NCBI GenBank assembly: GCA_965223245.1
Contig: CBDCVY010000013.1
Location: 3,720,001 to 3,784,000 of the forward strand
DNA: 64,000 nucleotides
From: CBDCVY01 sp965223245
GTDB lineage: Bacteria; Nitrospinota; Nitrospinia; Nitrospinales; Nitrospinaceae
Direction of reading: 5' to 3'
The position numbers were made by a program, and so were the translations under genes. This document shows, one piece after another, positions 1 to 7,278 of the stretch; within the stretch, counting starts at the first letter, position 1, and the number at the start of each line of letters is the position of its first letter. The notes under the pieces are model-generated. The model did not search any database. It saw nothing but the letters and a program-made list of their open reading frames with translations, and was not told where the DNA came from.

Positions 1-76
1 ACGACCCATTGCAGTTGAAGGTGATAAGATAACGGTGGGCTTTAATGAAGCCGAGTTTGCTCAGTCTTGGAGTTAG
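1..76 (+). CDS. 3' end of an ArsC/Spx-like thioredoxin-fold protein (partial)
   Basis: Only the last 24 codons lie in the window, in the frame whose codons begin at base 2, ending at TAG 74-76. The readable tail RPIAVEGDKITVGFNEAEF resembles the C-terminus of ArsC/Spx/YffB proteins, where an RP dipeptide is followed by a short hairpin and a VGF-x-E-x-E/D segment. The N-terminal redox cysteine region is outside the window, so reductase versus Spx-type regulator cannot be decided. Confidence 0.55.
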   Translation, partial: RPIAVEGDKITVGFNEAEFAQSWS

Positions 77-104
77 GACTCCCAAATGTTGACTTGAAAA
101 ATAA

Positions 105-659
105 ATGGATCTGAATTTATTTACCAACAAGCTAAATATAGAGTACCCGGTTTTTCTAAAACCTTCAAGTGGGGATGCTAACAGCGCGGCTGTATTGGTG
201 ATTTTTTTTAACAAGCATAACAAGCTGCATATTTTGCTAATAAAGCGTTCTGATCGACTTAAACTACATGCTGGAGAAATTTCTTTTCCTGGTGGGAAAT
301 ATGAGGTTTCCGATGAAACATTATTGAATACGGCATTAAGGGAAACCCTGGAAGAAATTAATTTAGTGGTGGAATCCCCAAAAGTGTTAGCACAATTACC
401 ACAAGTAAAAACAAAAACGGGATATTGGGTAAGTCCTTTCATTTGTTTTTTAGAGCAACTGGCTCCCTTAAAAGGTAATCCACTAGAAGTGGCAGAAATT
501 CTAGAGGTTCCGTTTATACCTCTATTGGCCACCCACCATCGAGATGTGGGACACCAAGCCTCTAATGATATGGTGGCCTATTGGTTTAAGCAGCATAGGA
601 TTTGGGGCGCCACTGCAAAAATTATCCATCAAATTGGGAAAATCAGTTCTCTAATTTAA
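105..659 (+). CDS. Nudix hydrolase, NudL/CoA-pyrophosphatase type
   Basis: Predicted 184-residue Nudix hydrolase that probably cleaves CoA or related dinucleotide pyrophosphates in the cytoplasm. The NudL-specific signature is visible as LLIKRSDRLKLHAGEISFPGG (about residues 44-65), which runs straight into the Nudix box with the catalytic RETLEE at about residues 81-86. The box carries one extra residue between the first Gly and Glu and Asn where Gly usually follows EE; the NudL subfamily tolerates a similar spacing. Length matches the family. The start lacks a strong Shine-Dalgarno sequence. It lies 28 bp after the preceding gene and 23 bp before the ATP-grasp gene in the same direction, so cotranscription is likely. 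Confidence 0.85.
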   Translation: MDLNLFTNKLNIEYPVFLKPSSGDANSAAVLVIFFNKHNKLHILLIKRSDRLKLHAGEISFPGGKYEVSDETLLNTALRETLEEINLVVESPKVLAQLPQVKTKTGYWVSPFICFLEQLAPLKGNPLEVAEILEVPFIPLLATHHRDVGHQASNDMVAYWFKQHRIWGATAKIIHQIGKISSLI

Positions 660-682
660 AAAATATCCGCATTAATAAAAAT

Positions 683-1642
683 ATGAAAGCTGTTAATTTA
701 CTTTTTCTTGCCCCGCATTGGCGCGTCTCATTAGTCCAAGCCTTCCAACAATCCTGGAAACGTGCTGGTTTAACAGGAAAATTAATAGGCGCTGATAGCG
801 ATCCCTATTCAGCGGGTCTAAAGGCTCTGGAGCATTCTCATTTAATTCCTCAATTTGATCATCCGGATTGCAAACAATCCGTAATTGAAATTTGTAAGGC
901 AGAATCAGTAAATGCCGTTTTGCCTTTAACGAATAAGGCTATCGAATTTTTAGATAAACATCGCGAATCTTTTTTTCTAAACAATTGCCAACTCTATATA
1001 CAAAGTTCTGAAACTATCCAAGTGTGTCACGATAAGCTTCTGCTTTTTAATTATTTAAAAAAAATTGGTTTGAAAACACCCCAATCATTTTCTCTGGAAA
1101 ATGTACCAACATCACTTTCATTTCCTTTAATAATGAAGAATAGAAAAGGTGAGGGTGGAAGAAATGTCAGGATTATAAATAATTATGAAGAATTTGAGTT
1201 TTATAAAAAGTCTGTAATTGAGGAAATTATTCAAGAAAAGCTGGAAGGACGAGAATTTAGTGTTGATTGGTATTCAAATCCGGAAGCAAAGCCATTAATT
1301 ATTGTTCCTCGTGAGCGGAAAAAGATCCGAGCGGGAGAAGTGATGCAAAGTGTTATTCAATTAAATGAAAAAATAATTGACGCTGTTTCTCTTGTAGGAA
1401 AATATCTAAATTTAAAAGGGCCTTGTACTTTGCAGGGATTTTTATCTGAGAAAGGGAATTTTTTTTTCACGGACATTAATTTGCGATTTGGTAGCGGCTA
1501 TGTTCATACTATTGCCGCTGGAGGGGATGTTCCGTTGATAATGTATCGGGAACTTTCCGGAGAAGTCAACACGAATACTTCAATTAAAATCGAAGACGGT
1601 TCGATAATGACTCGTTTTTTAGATGCTTTTATTATTCCATAA
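683..1642 (+). CDS. ATP-grasp enzyme, CarB/PylC-like
   Basis: A 319-residue ATP-grasp ligase of unknown substrate. It has an N-terminal Rossmann-like pre-ATP-grasp part (GADSDPYSAGL), a central lysine/glycine-rich ATP-binding segment (PLIMKNRKGEGGRNV), a QEKLEGREFSVD strand, and the C-terminal metal/phosphate-binding signature DINLRFGSG. This is the architecture of single-domain CarB-like carboxylate-amine ligases. I place the start at ATG 683; reading further upstream to 602 would overlap the Nudix gene by 58 bp with unrelated sequence. No neighbouring carrier, peptide or amine-pathway gene identifies the product. Confidence 0.75.
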   Translation: MKAVNLLFLAPHWRVSLVQAFQQSWKRAGLTGKLIGADSDPYSAGLKALEHSHLIPQFDHPDCKQSVIEICKAESVNAVLPLTNKAIEFLDKHRESFFLNNCQLYIQSSETIQVCHDKLLLFNYLKKIGLKTPQSFSLENVPTSLSFPLIMKNRKGEGGRNVRIINNYEEFEFYKKSVIEEIIQEKLEGREFSVDWYSNPEAKPLIIVPRERKKIRAGEVMQSVIQLNEKIIDAVSLVGKYLNLKGPCTLQGFLSEKGNFFFTDINLRFGSGYVHTIAAGGDVPLIMYRELSGEVNTNTSIKIEDGSIMTRFLDAFIIP

Positions 1643-1679
1643 ACTTAGTTTACAAATTACAAATACAAGCCTATAGTGA

Positions 1680-1706
1680 TTTCAAATCAATCTTTGAAAA
1701 TTTTTT
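1680..1706 (+). terminator. Weak AU-rich hairpin with T tract before pyrF
   Basis: TTTCAAA (1680-1686) pairs with TTTGAAA (1693-1699) across a 6-nt loop, followed by a six-T run (1701-1706). There is no G+C core, so it would be a weak terminator or attenuator at most. It sits only a few bases before the pyrF start. Confidence 0.3.
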
Positions 1707-1712
1707 ATTAAA

Positions 1713-2474
1713 ATGAGTGTTCCTATTCAAAATTTGCAAGCTAAAGATCGCTTAATTTTTGCCTTAGACACTCCCAATCTTGAAAGTGCTACCCATTTTG
1801 TTAAGGTTTTAAGCGGATTGGTGGGCGTATTTAAGGTGGGATTAGAATTATTTATCAAGGAAGGCCCGGGGATTTTGCAAATTATTAAAGATAAGAGTGA
1901 TGCTAAAATTTTTCTTGATCTCAAATTGCATGATATTCCTGCTACCGTCAAAGGTGGGCTTCGTTCTGCGGCCGCTCACGAAATAGAGTTTATCACTGTC
2001 CATTGTTCCGGCGGAGAAGCCATGTTACGTGCGAGTCAGGAGGCCCTGGGAAACTTGAAAGTTTTGGGTGTTACCGTCCTCACCCATCTGAACCAAAATG
2101 ATTTTAGTGAAAAACAAGGATACAAAAGTAATATCAATGCAAAGGAATTAGTAATGGCCCGGGCGGAAATGGCTAAGCAATGCGGGTGTTCCGGGATTGT
2201 TTGTTCTGGTGAAGAAGTGGCGGAGGTAAAACGGCGGTTTGGAAAAGAATTTCTTACGGTGGTTCCTGGTATACGACCCCAGTGGAGTGTTGTGGATAAG
2301 GATGATCAGAGTCGAATAGTAACACCTGGATCGGCAATTCAGTTTGGTGCGGATTATTTGGTAGTAGGTCGCCCTATTAGAGATGCATCAGACCCAGGTG
2401 TTGCAGCAAAGAAAGTGGTAGAAGAAACTTACGAAGCTTTAAAAAAATTCAGGCATAGTGAGCTTTCCAATTAA
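1713..2474 (+). CDS. pyrF: Orotidine 5'-phosphate decarboxylase
   Basis: Catalyses OMP to UMP, the last step of de novo pyrimidine synthesis, in the cytoplasm. The signature DLKLHDIPATV at residues 69-79 carries the catalytic Asp-x-Lys-x-x-Asp charge network. The family's LIFALD start strand (residues 14-19), VPGIRP phosphate loop and VVGRPIRDA near the C-terminus are present. At 253 residues it is a full-length bacterial class I enzyme. It starts at ATG 1713 and is followed after 6 bp by a membrane protein. No other pyr gene is in the window. Confidence 0.95.
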   Translation: MSVPIQNLQAKDRLIFALDTPNLESATHFVKVLSGLVGVFKVGLELFIKEGPGILQIIKDKSDAKIFLDLKLHDIPATVKGGLRSAAAHEIEFITVHCSGGEAMLRASQEALGNLKVLGVTVLTHLNQNDFSEKQGYKSNINAKELVMARAEMAKQCGCSGIVCSGEEVAEVKRRFGKEFLTVVPGIRPQWSVVDKDDQSRIVTPGSAIQFGADYLVVGRPIRDASDPGVAAKKVVEETYEALKKFRHSELSN

Positions 2475-2480
2475 AACTTT

Positions 2481-2936
2481 ATGATTACGTTAATAAGCTT
2501 TATTCATTTATTGGCTCTGGTTTGTTGGATTGGAAGTGTAATCTTTTTTTCTTTTTTTGTAGCGCCATCAGTCTTTAAAGTTTTAGAACGTAAACAAGCA
2601 GGTGATGTGATTGGTAATATTTTTCCGAAATATTATGGATTAGGTTATGTGTGTTGCTTACTAGCGGTGGCAACTCTATTGATGAGTCCACAGGGTTCAG
2701 TTGGATTACGTTTGCCCTTTTTAGTTATTATGGCGGCTTGTACTTTTTATGCGGGAATGGTGATAAATCCGCAAGCACGTAAAATTAAACAACAATTGTT
2801 GGAACAACCTGAAAACAAACAAGCGTTGGAGCTTCAATTTAAAAGTCTGCATGGGTGGTCAGTGCGGCTCAATAGCTCTGTTCTTATTTTTGGTTTAGGT
2901 TTGTTATGGATCACGGCAATGGGTATCCAAATATAA
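2481..2936 (+). CDS. DUF4149 (TMEM205-like) integral membrane protein
   Basis: A 151-residue protein with four predicted membrane segments (about residues 2-28, 53-72, 76-95 and 128-150). The first helix motif FIHLLALVCWIGSVIFFSFF and the APSVFKVL segment match the DUF4149/TMEM205 family, whose bacterial role is unknown; some relatives sit near metal-resistance genes. The tight 6-bp spacing after pyrF and 10-bp spacing before the permease suggest an operon by position, not by pathway. Confidence 0.75.
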   Translation: MITLISFIHLLALVCWIGSVIFFSFFVAPSVFKVLERKQAGDVIGNIFPKYYGLGYVCCLLAVATLLMSPQGSVGLRLPFLVIMAACTFYAGMVINPQARKIKQQLLEQPENKQALELQFKSLHGWSVRLNSSVLIFGLGLLWITAMGIQI

Positions 2937-2946
2937 TTGACCCGCC

Positions 2947-4110
2947 ATGAGCATCTCAAGATCATACCGACCATTTTATACCAAGACCCACTTTATTTTA
3001 TCTATTCTTATAGCAGGAATGATTTACAGCTATGGTTGGAAGGTTACTCAAATTGACTTAGGAGAATTGATCCGTGATTTTCACCTAGTTCGTCCTTTAA
3101 TTTCGGCATTATTACAACCGGATTTGATTACATGGGAAACCGAATCCTCCTCAGTTGAATCCCTTTTCTTACTTAATGACTCTACAAAGAATGAGCCATT
3201 CTCACCTCCTCCCAAAAAATCTTTAGAACCTAAATTGAAATTGTCTAAAAATAGGGGAAAGATTGGTGATGACATAATTATTGAGGGATTTAATTTAAAA
3301 CCTGAGAGTAAAGGAAGGTTAAACTGGGTCAATTCTATAGAACAAGAATTTCCACTAGGTTCTTTTACAACAGACTCAGAGGGTTATTTTTTGGTCAAAT
3401 CGCAAGTTCCTCCCTCAGCAAGAGGTGATCAGCAGTGGGTCCGCGCGATAGTGTCTTGGCGAACCGGTGGTTGGGAATTCAGTCCTACCTTAAGGCTAAC
3501 AGCGGAAAAGATTGTCGAAACTATCTTTTTGGGATTAATGGCAACTTCATTGGCTGTTATTTTGGCAGGACCATTGAGTTTTTTAGGAGCTCGAAACTTG
3601 ATGCTGAGAAATAGTTTTACAGCCGGGATTTATTATTTCGTACGAACCATTTTTAATGTGCTTCGCTCTATTGAGCCTCTCATAATGGCAATAATTTTTG
3701 CTGTTTGGGTAGGGATCGGTCCCTTTGCGGGGGTATTAGCTTTGGGAATCCATTCAACCGCGGCGCTTGGTAAGTTATTTTCTGAGCAAATTGAAAGCAT
3801 TGATTCTGGATTGGTAGAAGCTATTAAAGCAACAGGAGCTTCACCGCTTCAGATTATTTTGTATGGAGTGGTTCCACAGGTAATTCCCCAATTTCTAGCA
3901 TTAACTTTTTATCGTTGGGATATTAATGTAAGGATGTCGACAATAATAGGTTTCGTGGGAGGTGGGGGCATTGGGTTTTTGTTACAACAATGGATCAATC
4001 TTTTAAAATATAACCAAGCCGGGACTGCACTTTTAGCAATTGCTATTGTTGTCATTACACTTGACGTAATTAGTGCCAAGGTAAGAGCAAAAATACTAAC
4101 CCCCAACTAG
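2947..4110 (+). CDS. PhnE-like ABC transporter permease with extracytoplasmic insert
   Basis: A 387-residue inner-membrane permease of the phosphonate/phosphite (PhnE) type. The C-terminal half (from about residue 190) has the permease core, including the coupling-loop EAA-like motif EAIKATGASPLQIILYGVVP and the PhnE-typical IIGFVGGGGIGF. Between the first transmembrane helix (about 15-31) and the core lie roughly 150 extracytoplasmic residues: a proline/serine linker, then a probable Ig-like beta domain (about residues 95-180, with GDDIIIEGFNL). No ATPase or substrate-binding protein is encoded nearby, so partner and substrate are unknown. Phosphonate uptake is family-based inference only. 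Confidence 0.75.
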   Translation: MSISRSYRPFYTKTHFILSILIAGMIYSYGWKVTQIDLGELIRDFHLVRPLISALLQPDLITWETESSSVESLFLLNDSTKNEPFSPPPKKSLEPKLKLSKNRGKIGDDIIIEGFNLKPESKGRLNWVNSIEQEFPLGSFTTDSEGYFLVKSQVPPSARGDQQWVRAIVSWRTGGWEFSPTLRLTAEKIVETIFLGLMATSLAVILAGPLSFLGARNLMLRNSFTAGIYYFVRTIFNVLRSIEPLIMAIIFAVWVGIGPFAGVLALGIHSTAALGKLFSEQIESIDSGLVEAIKATGASPLQIILYGVVPQVIPQFLALTFYRWDINVRMSTIIGFVGGGGIGFLLQQWINLLKYNQAGTALLAIAIVVITLDVISAKVRAKILTPN

Positions 4111-4142
4111 AGAGTATAAGTTATAGTATTTGAAAATAGTGG

Positions 4143-4976
4143 CTACCAAAGAGGTTTGCTTTTTTTCTTCGGTTTAGTTTTTTTCACTTCTTGAGATGGA
4201 TATGAACTGGTTGGGTTTTCTACCGTCTGGATTAGAGGGCTTTGAGACTGGTACTTGTCCAACTTTGCCATTGAACCCGGGTACAACTCTTTAGAGGCTG
4301 GAGTCATTCGATTAAAATCCCGCATAAATCGTTTTGATGATTCCGGCAATCTTCTCAAAGTTTTTGTGATCATTATTTCTTTTGGAGTTAATTCACTCCG
4401 ATAGTACTCATTATTTAATTCATAATGAGGTTTTATGACCGTTCCCTTTAAAGAAATTCCGAGAAAAATGCCTTTACTTTTTGAATAAGAGTAAACATCA
4501 CCCTGTAATAATATATCTAATCCAATTTCTGCATGCCGGCCAACGGGCCCTGCTGTAACTGCAAGGTCACTTCCTAGAGTAAATTGATTTTTCAATAGAC
4601 CATTGACTCCGCGTTCGGTCATAACCAATAGCACTAAGTCTATTGCTTGTGCTCCAGCCTGAAACCCTACACTGCCACCTAGGGTTGTAAAAAATGAAGG
4701 CGGGCCCCATTTTCCTGTTTCAGGATGACGTACGGTTGCCACACCCTTTCCATATCGTACTGCCCCAATAAAACCAGCTTTTAACATTGCAGGAAATACT
4801 AGAATTGCCTTTGCTTGTGAGGTTAATCTTTGTGGGATTTCTAAATCGGGTATGCTTAAGATTTGTTCTAAGACATCAGTTGAGTCTTTTAATAAATTAT
4901 GTTGTTTAGTTATTTCCGCAAAAGCATTTTGTGAAAAAACCAGCAACAAAATAATGAGAGACGATAGAAATTTCAT
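4143..4976 (-). CDS. SYLF-domain (YSC84-related) exported protein
   Basis: A 277-residue protein with an N-terminal signal peptide (MKFLSSLIILLLVFSQNAFA) followed by a SYLF lipid-binding domain (about residues 30-200). Conserved family stretches include KAILVFPAMLKAGFIGAVRYG and GGSVGFQAGAQ. SYLF proteins bind phosphoinositide-like or acidic lipids in eukaryotes; in bacteria they are periplasmic or outer-membrane associated with unclear function. The C-terminal 60 residues are polar and lysine/proline-rich. I chose ATG 4976 because AAGGAGAG lies just upstream; an in-frame ATG 36 bp earlier has no such site and would put 12 polar residues before the signal peptide. Confidence 0.85.
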   Translation of the reverse strand: MKFLSSLIILLLVFSQNAFAEITKQHNLLKDSTDVLEQILSIPDLEIPQRLTSQAKAILVFPAMLKAGFIGAVRYGKGVATVRHPETGKWGPPSFFTTLGGSVGFQAGAQAIDLVLLVMTERGVNGLLKNQFTLGSDLAVTAGPVGRHAEIGLDILLQGDVYSYSKSKGIFLGISLKGTVIKPHYELNNEYYRSELTPKEIMITKTLRRLPESSKRFMRDFNRMTPASKELYPGSMAKLDKYQSQSPLIQTVENPTSSYPSQEVKKTKPKKKSKPLW

Positions 4977-5296
4977 GGGGCTCTCCTTAATAGAGAAAAT
5001 TTTATTGGGCAAATTTAATTTGCACTTAGGGCAAAAAGTTCACGGATTCTGGAGCTGAAAATCAAATTCATGTTATAACAAATTATTAAATAAATACAAT
5101 AAGTTATAGTAAATTAGATAGCTTAACCTAACGCACCCAACATCAATGGGTTACTAATATTTTAAAAGTATTTTTTTCAAAAAAGCTATTAAAATCTGAT
5201 TTTATTTTTGCCTAACTTTGCAAATTTCTGAGAAATCTCAGGTTTTGTTGTAAAAATGCTTTACCCATAAATGAATCCCACCTAGTATTCATATTC
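4977..5296. other. Divergent intergenic region, SYLF gene / DinG gene
   Basis: About 320 bp of AT-rich sequence between two divergently transcribed genes, so it should hold both promoters. I see no convincing consensus pair. The one distinct element is a perfect dyad CTGAGA-AA-TCTCAG at 5228-5241, about 55 bp before the helicase start. The 2-bp centre is too short for a hairpin, so it is more like a protein-binding site. Confidence 0.5.
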
Positions 5297-5433
5297 ATGG
5301 AAACAATGACTATTCAAAAATATTTTGATTCTGGTGGAAAATTATCGGAAAAGCTCCCTGGATATGAGCATCGGCCACAACAAATTGAGATGGCGGCCCA
5401 AGTAGCGGATTCGTTAGAAAATCCAAGCATTTA

Positions 5434-5763
5434 ATGGTGGAAGCGGGGACGGGGACAGGAAAAAGCTTGGCATATCTTATACCCTCCGTTTTATGGGCGC
5501 TGGAGAATAATAAACGTGTTGTCATTTCTACTTATACTAAGACGTTGCAGGAACAAATCATAAACCAAGACATCCCTTTTATTAACCGGACTCTTGGGAT
5601 TCCCTTCCGGTTTTCCTTATGCCTGGGAAATGAAAACTATCTTTCCTTGCGTCGAATGAAAAGAGCATCACAAACCAATTTGTTTAATGAAATAGAAGCC
5701 GAGGAGCAATGGAACGAAATTTTTCAGTGGTCACAATCTACTGCAACAGGTATTAAAAAGTGA
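5434..5763 (+). CDS. DinG-type helicase fragment: Walker A region
   Basis: This 109-codon open frame is the middle piece of the split helicase. It begins at Met of MVEAGTGTGKSLAYLIPS (Walker A) and includes motif Ia (STYTKTLQEQ). It contains LCLGNENYLSLRR, where most DinG/XPD proteins have the first Fe-S cysteine in YLC; here that position is Ser, with a cysteine seven residues earlier. It cannot act alone as a helicase. Confidence 0.7.
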   Translation: MVEAGTGTGKSLAYLIPSVLWALENNKRVVISTYTKTLQEQIINQDIPFINRTLGIPFRFSLCLGNENYLSLRRMKRASQTNLFNEIEAEEQWNEIFQWSQSTATGIKK

Positions 5764-5764
5764 T

Positions 5765-7255
5765 TTGCCTTTTGAACCTTTTTCTTCTGTTTGGGAAGAA
5801 GTGGGACGGAACAAAGATCTATGTATGGGCAAAAATTGTGAAACATATGACCAATGTTTTTATTTTAAGGAAAGAAGGCGCTGGTATGGTGCTCAATTAC
5901 TTATAGTCAATCACCACTTATTTTTTGCAAACGTGGCTAACAACGGAGCTGTTTTGCCACGATATGATGCAGTTGTATTCGATGAGGCTCAAAACCTTGA
6001 AGAAGCCGCAACATCCTTTTTGGGATTAGAAATTTCAAACTCAAGTTTATTTTATTTTTTAGACCGATTTTACAATCCCAGGACAAGAAGAGGCTCATTA
6101 ACTCGACTGCCATCCGAACTCACTCATGGTATAAAAATTCAAGTTACTAAGGTCAGAGCTGCTGTAGAAGCTTTTTTTCAAAACGTGTTGGACGAATATG
6201 GTTTACAAGATAGGAGCTTGAGGTTTTATAATCCTCCGGTTATAAACAATAATTTGTTTATTCCAATGCAAGACCTCCATGAAATGTTAAAAACACTAAC
6301 CAATCAATTGGTGGAGGAAGAATATTTAGAAATCAATGCTGCTGCAACTCGGGTTTTTGAGTTTAATAATGCTTTGTCCGCGTTGTTGAACCAAAATCTT
6401 CCCGGATATGTTTACTGGTTGGAAATCAATAGAAAGAAGCGTTTTGTGCGTGCTGCTCTTCGTGGAGTTCCAGTAAATATTGAAGATGAATTACGCGAGC
6501 AGGTATTTAAAAAAACGGATCGAATAGTTTTAACTTCTGCTACTTTATCGACTAATCAAGATTTTTCTTACATTAAAAAACGATTAGGGTTTGAGCCGGC
6601 AGAAGAATCGATTTTGGACTCTCCCTTTCAGTACGAAAAACAAGCGTTACTTTATTTGCCAAAAGATTTACCCGAGCCCAATGAAACGATGGATCTTTAT
6701 ATCAAATCTCTTGCAGATCGGTGTTTAGAATTAATTCATGCTACGGAGGGAAAAACTTTTATTTTATTTACAAGCTATGACACCCTTAACCGTGTTTTCC
6801 AAAAGTTAGACCCCCTCATACAAAATTATCAATTGTTGAAACAGGGAGAAATATCTCCCACCCGGATGATAGAAAAGTTTAAGGAGAAGCCTTCGATTAT
6901 TTTTGGAACTAATTCTTTTTGGCAAGGGGTTGATATACCTGGAGAAGCATTATCGAGTGTCATTATCACAAAGTTGCCTTTCGATGTTCCTTCTGAACCT
7001 TTAATAGAAGCGCGGATTGAAGATTTAAAAAAGCGGTCTATCAATCCATTTCGTCATTTCCAGATACCGCGTGCAATTATCCAGTTACGTCAAGGGTTTG
7101 GGCGATTGATCCGAACTTGTAGTGATAAGGGTATCGTAGCAATTTTAGATTCCCGACTAATCAATAAGGGATATGGAAAACAATTTATAGATTCACTTCC
7201 GTCCGTCAATCAAACTTCATCAATCGACGATATTAAACAATTCTTAAAAAAGTAA
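5765..7255 (+). CDS. DinG-type helicase fragment: Fe-S region and C-terminal helicase domain
   Basis: A 496-codon frame carrying the rest of the helicase. It shows a cysteine-rich Fe-S-type cluster (DLCMGKNCETYDQCFYF: C-x4-C-x5-C), NHHLFFAN, box II DEAQNLEEAA, motif III LTSATLS, and the motor-2 motifs GTNSFWQGVDIPGEAL and QGFGRLIRT. Family knowledge links DinG to R-loop and G-quadruplex unwinding and to replication-transcription conflicts. Its apparent first Met lies inside conserved sequence, which is further evidence that the gene really starts upstream. Confidence 0.8.
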   Translation: MPFEPFSSVWEEVGRNKDLCMGKNCETYDQCFYFKERRRWYGAQLLIVNHHLFFANVANNGAVLPRYDAVVFDEAQNLEEAATSFLGLEISNSSLFYFLDRFYNPRTRRGSLTRLPSELTHGIKIQVTKVRAAVEAFFQNVLDEYGLQDRSLRFYNPPVINNNLFIPMQDLHEMLKTLTNQLVEEEYLEINAAATRVFEFNNALSALLNQNLPGYVYWLEINRKKRFVRAALRGVPVNIEDELREQVFKKTDRIVLTSATLSTNQDFSYIKKRLGFEPAEESILDSPFQYEKQALLYLPKDLPEPNETMDLYIKSLADRCLELIHATEGKTFILFTSYDTLNRVFQKLDPLIQNYQLLKQGEISPTRMIEKFKEKPSIIFGTNSFWQGVDIPGEALSSVIITKLPFDVPSEPLIEARIEDLKKRSINPFRHFQIPRAIIQLRQGFGRLIRTCSDKGIVAILDSRLINKGYGKQFIDSLPSVNQTSSIDDIKQFLKK

Positions 7256-7259
7256 ATAT

Positions 7260-7278
7260 CCTTTGCGCTTTCCAAAGG
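7260..7278. terminator. Possible bidirectional hairpin between convergent genes
   Basis: CCTTTG (7260-7265) pairs with CAAAGG (7273-7278) over a 7-nt loop, filling the 23-bp gap between the convergent helicase and TPR genes. It lacks a T tract on either side, so the call rests mainly on position. Confidence 0.25.

Larger units (their letters stand above)
5297..7255 (+). pseudogene. DinG-type superfamily 2 helicase split by two compensating indels
   Basis: Reconstructed as one 652-residue XPD/DinG-family 5'-3' DNA helicase. Frame 1 (ATG 5297) encodes YFDSGGKLSEKLPGYEHRPQ, the usual DinG N-terminus, and stops at TAA 5432-5434. Frame 2 then supplies Walker A (EAGTGTGKS) and stops at TGA 5761. 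Frame 3 supplies the rest, from SDLPFEPFSSVW to the C-terminal QGFGRLIRT motif VI. One base is missing near 5425-5427 and one A is extra in the A5 run 5755-5759, so the net length is in frame. Either two sequencing errors or a recently damaged gene explains this. The box II motif reads DEAQ rather than DEAH. Confidence 0.8.

Noticed and set aside
602..682. N-terminal extension of the ATP-grasp gene to 602
   Set aside because: The extra 27 residues overlap the Nudix gene out of frame and do not resemble ATP-grasp sequence; ATG 683 begins the expected first strand.
5434..5440. Programmed frameshift in the DinG-type gene
   Set aside because: No X-XXY-YYZ slippery heptamer or downstream pseudoknot is visible and two opposite shifts would be needed.
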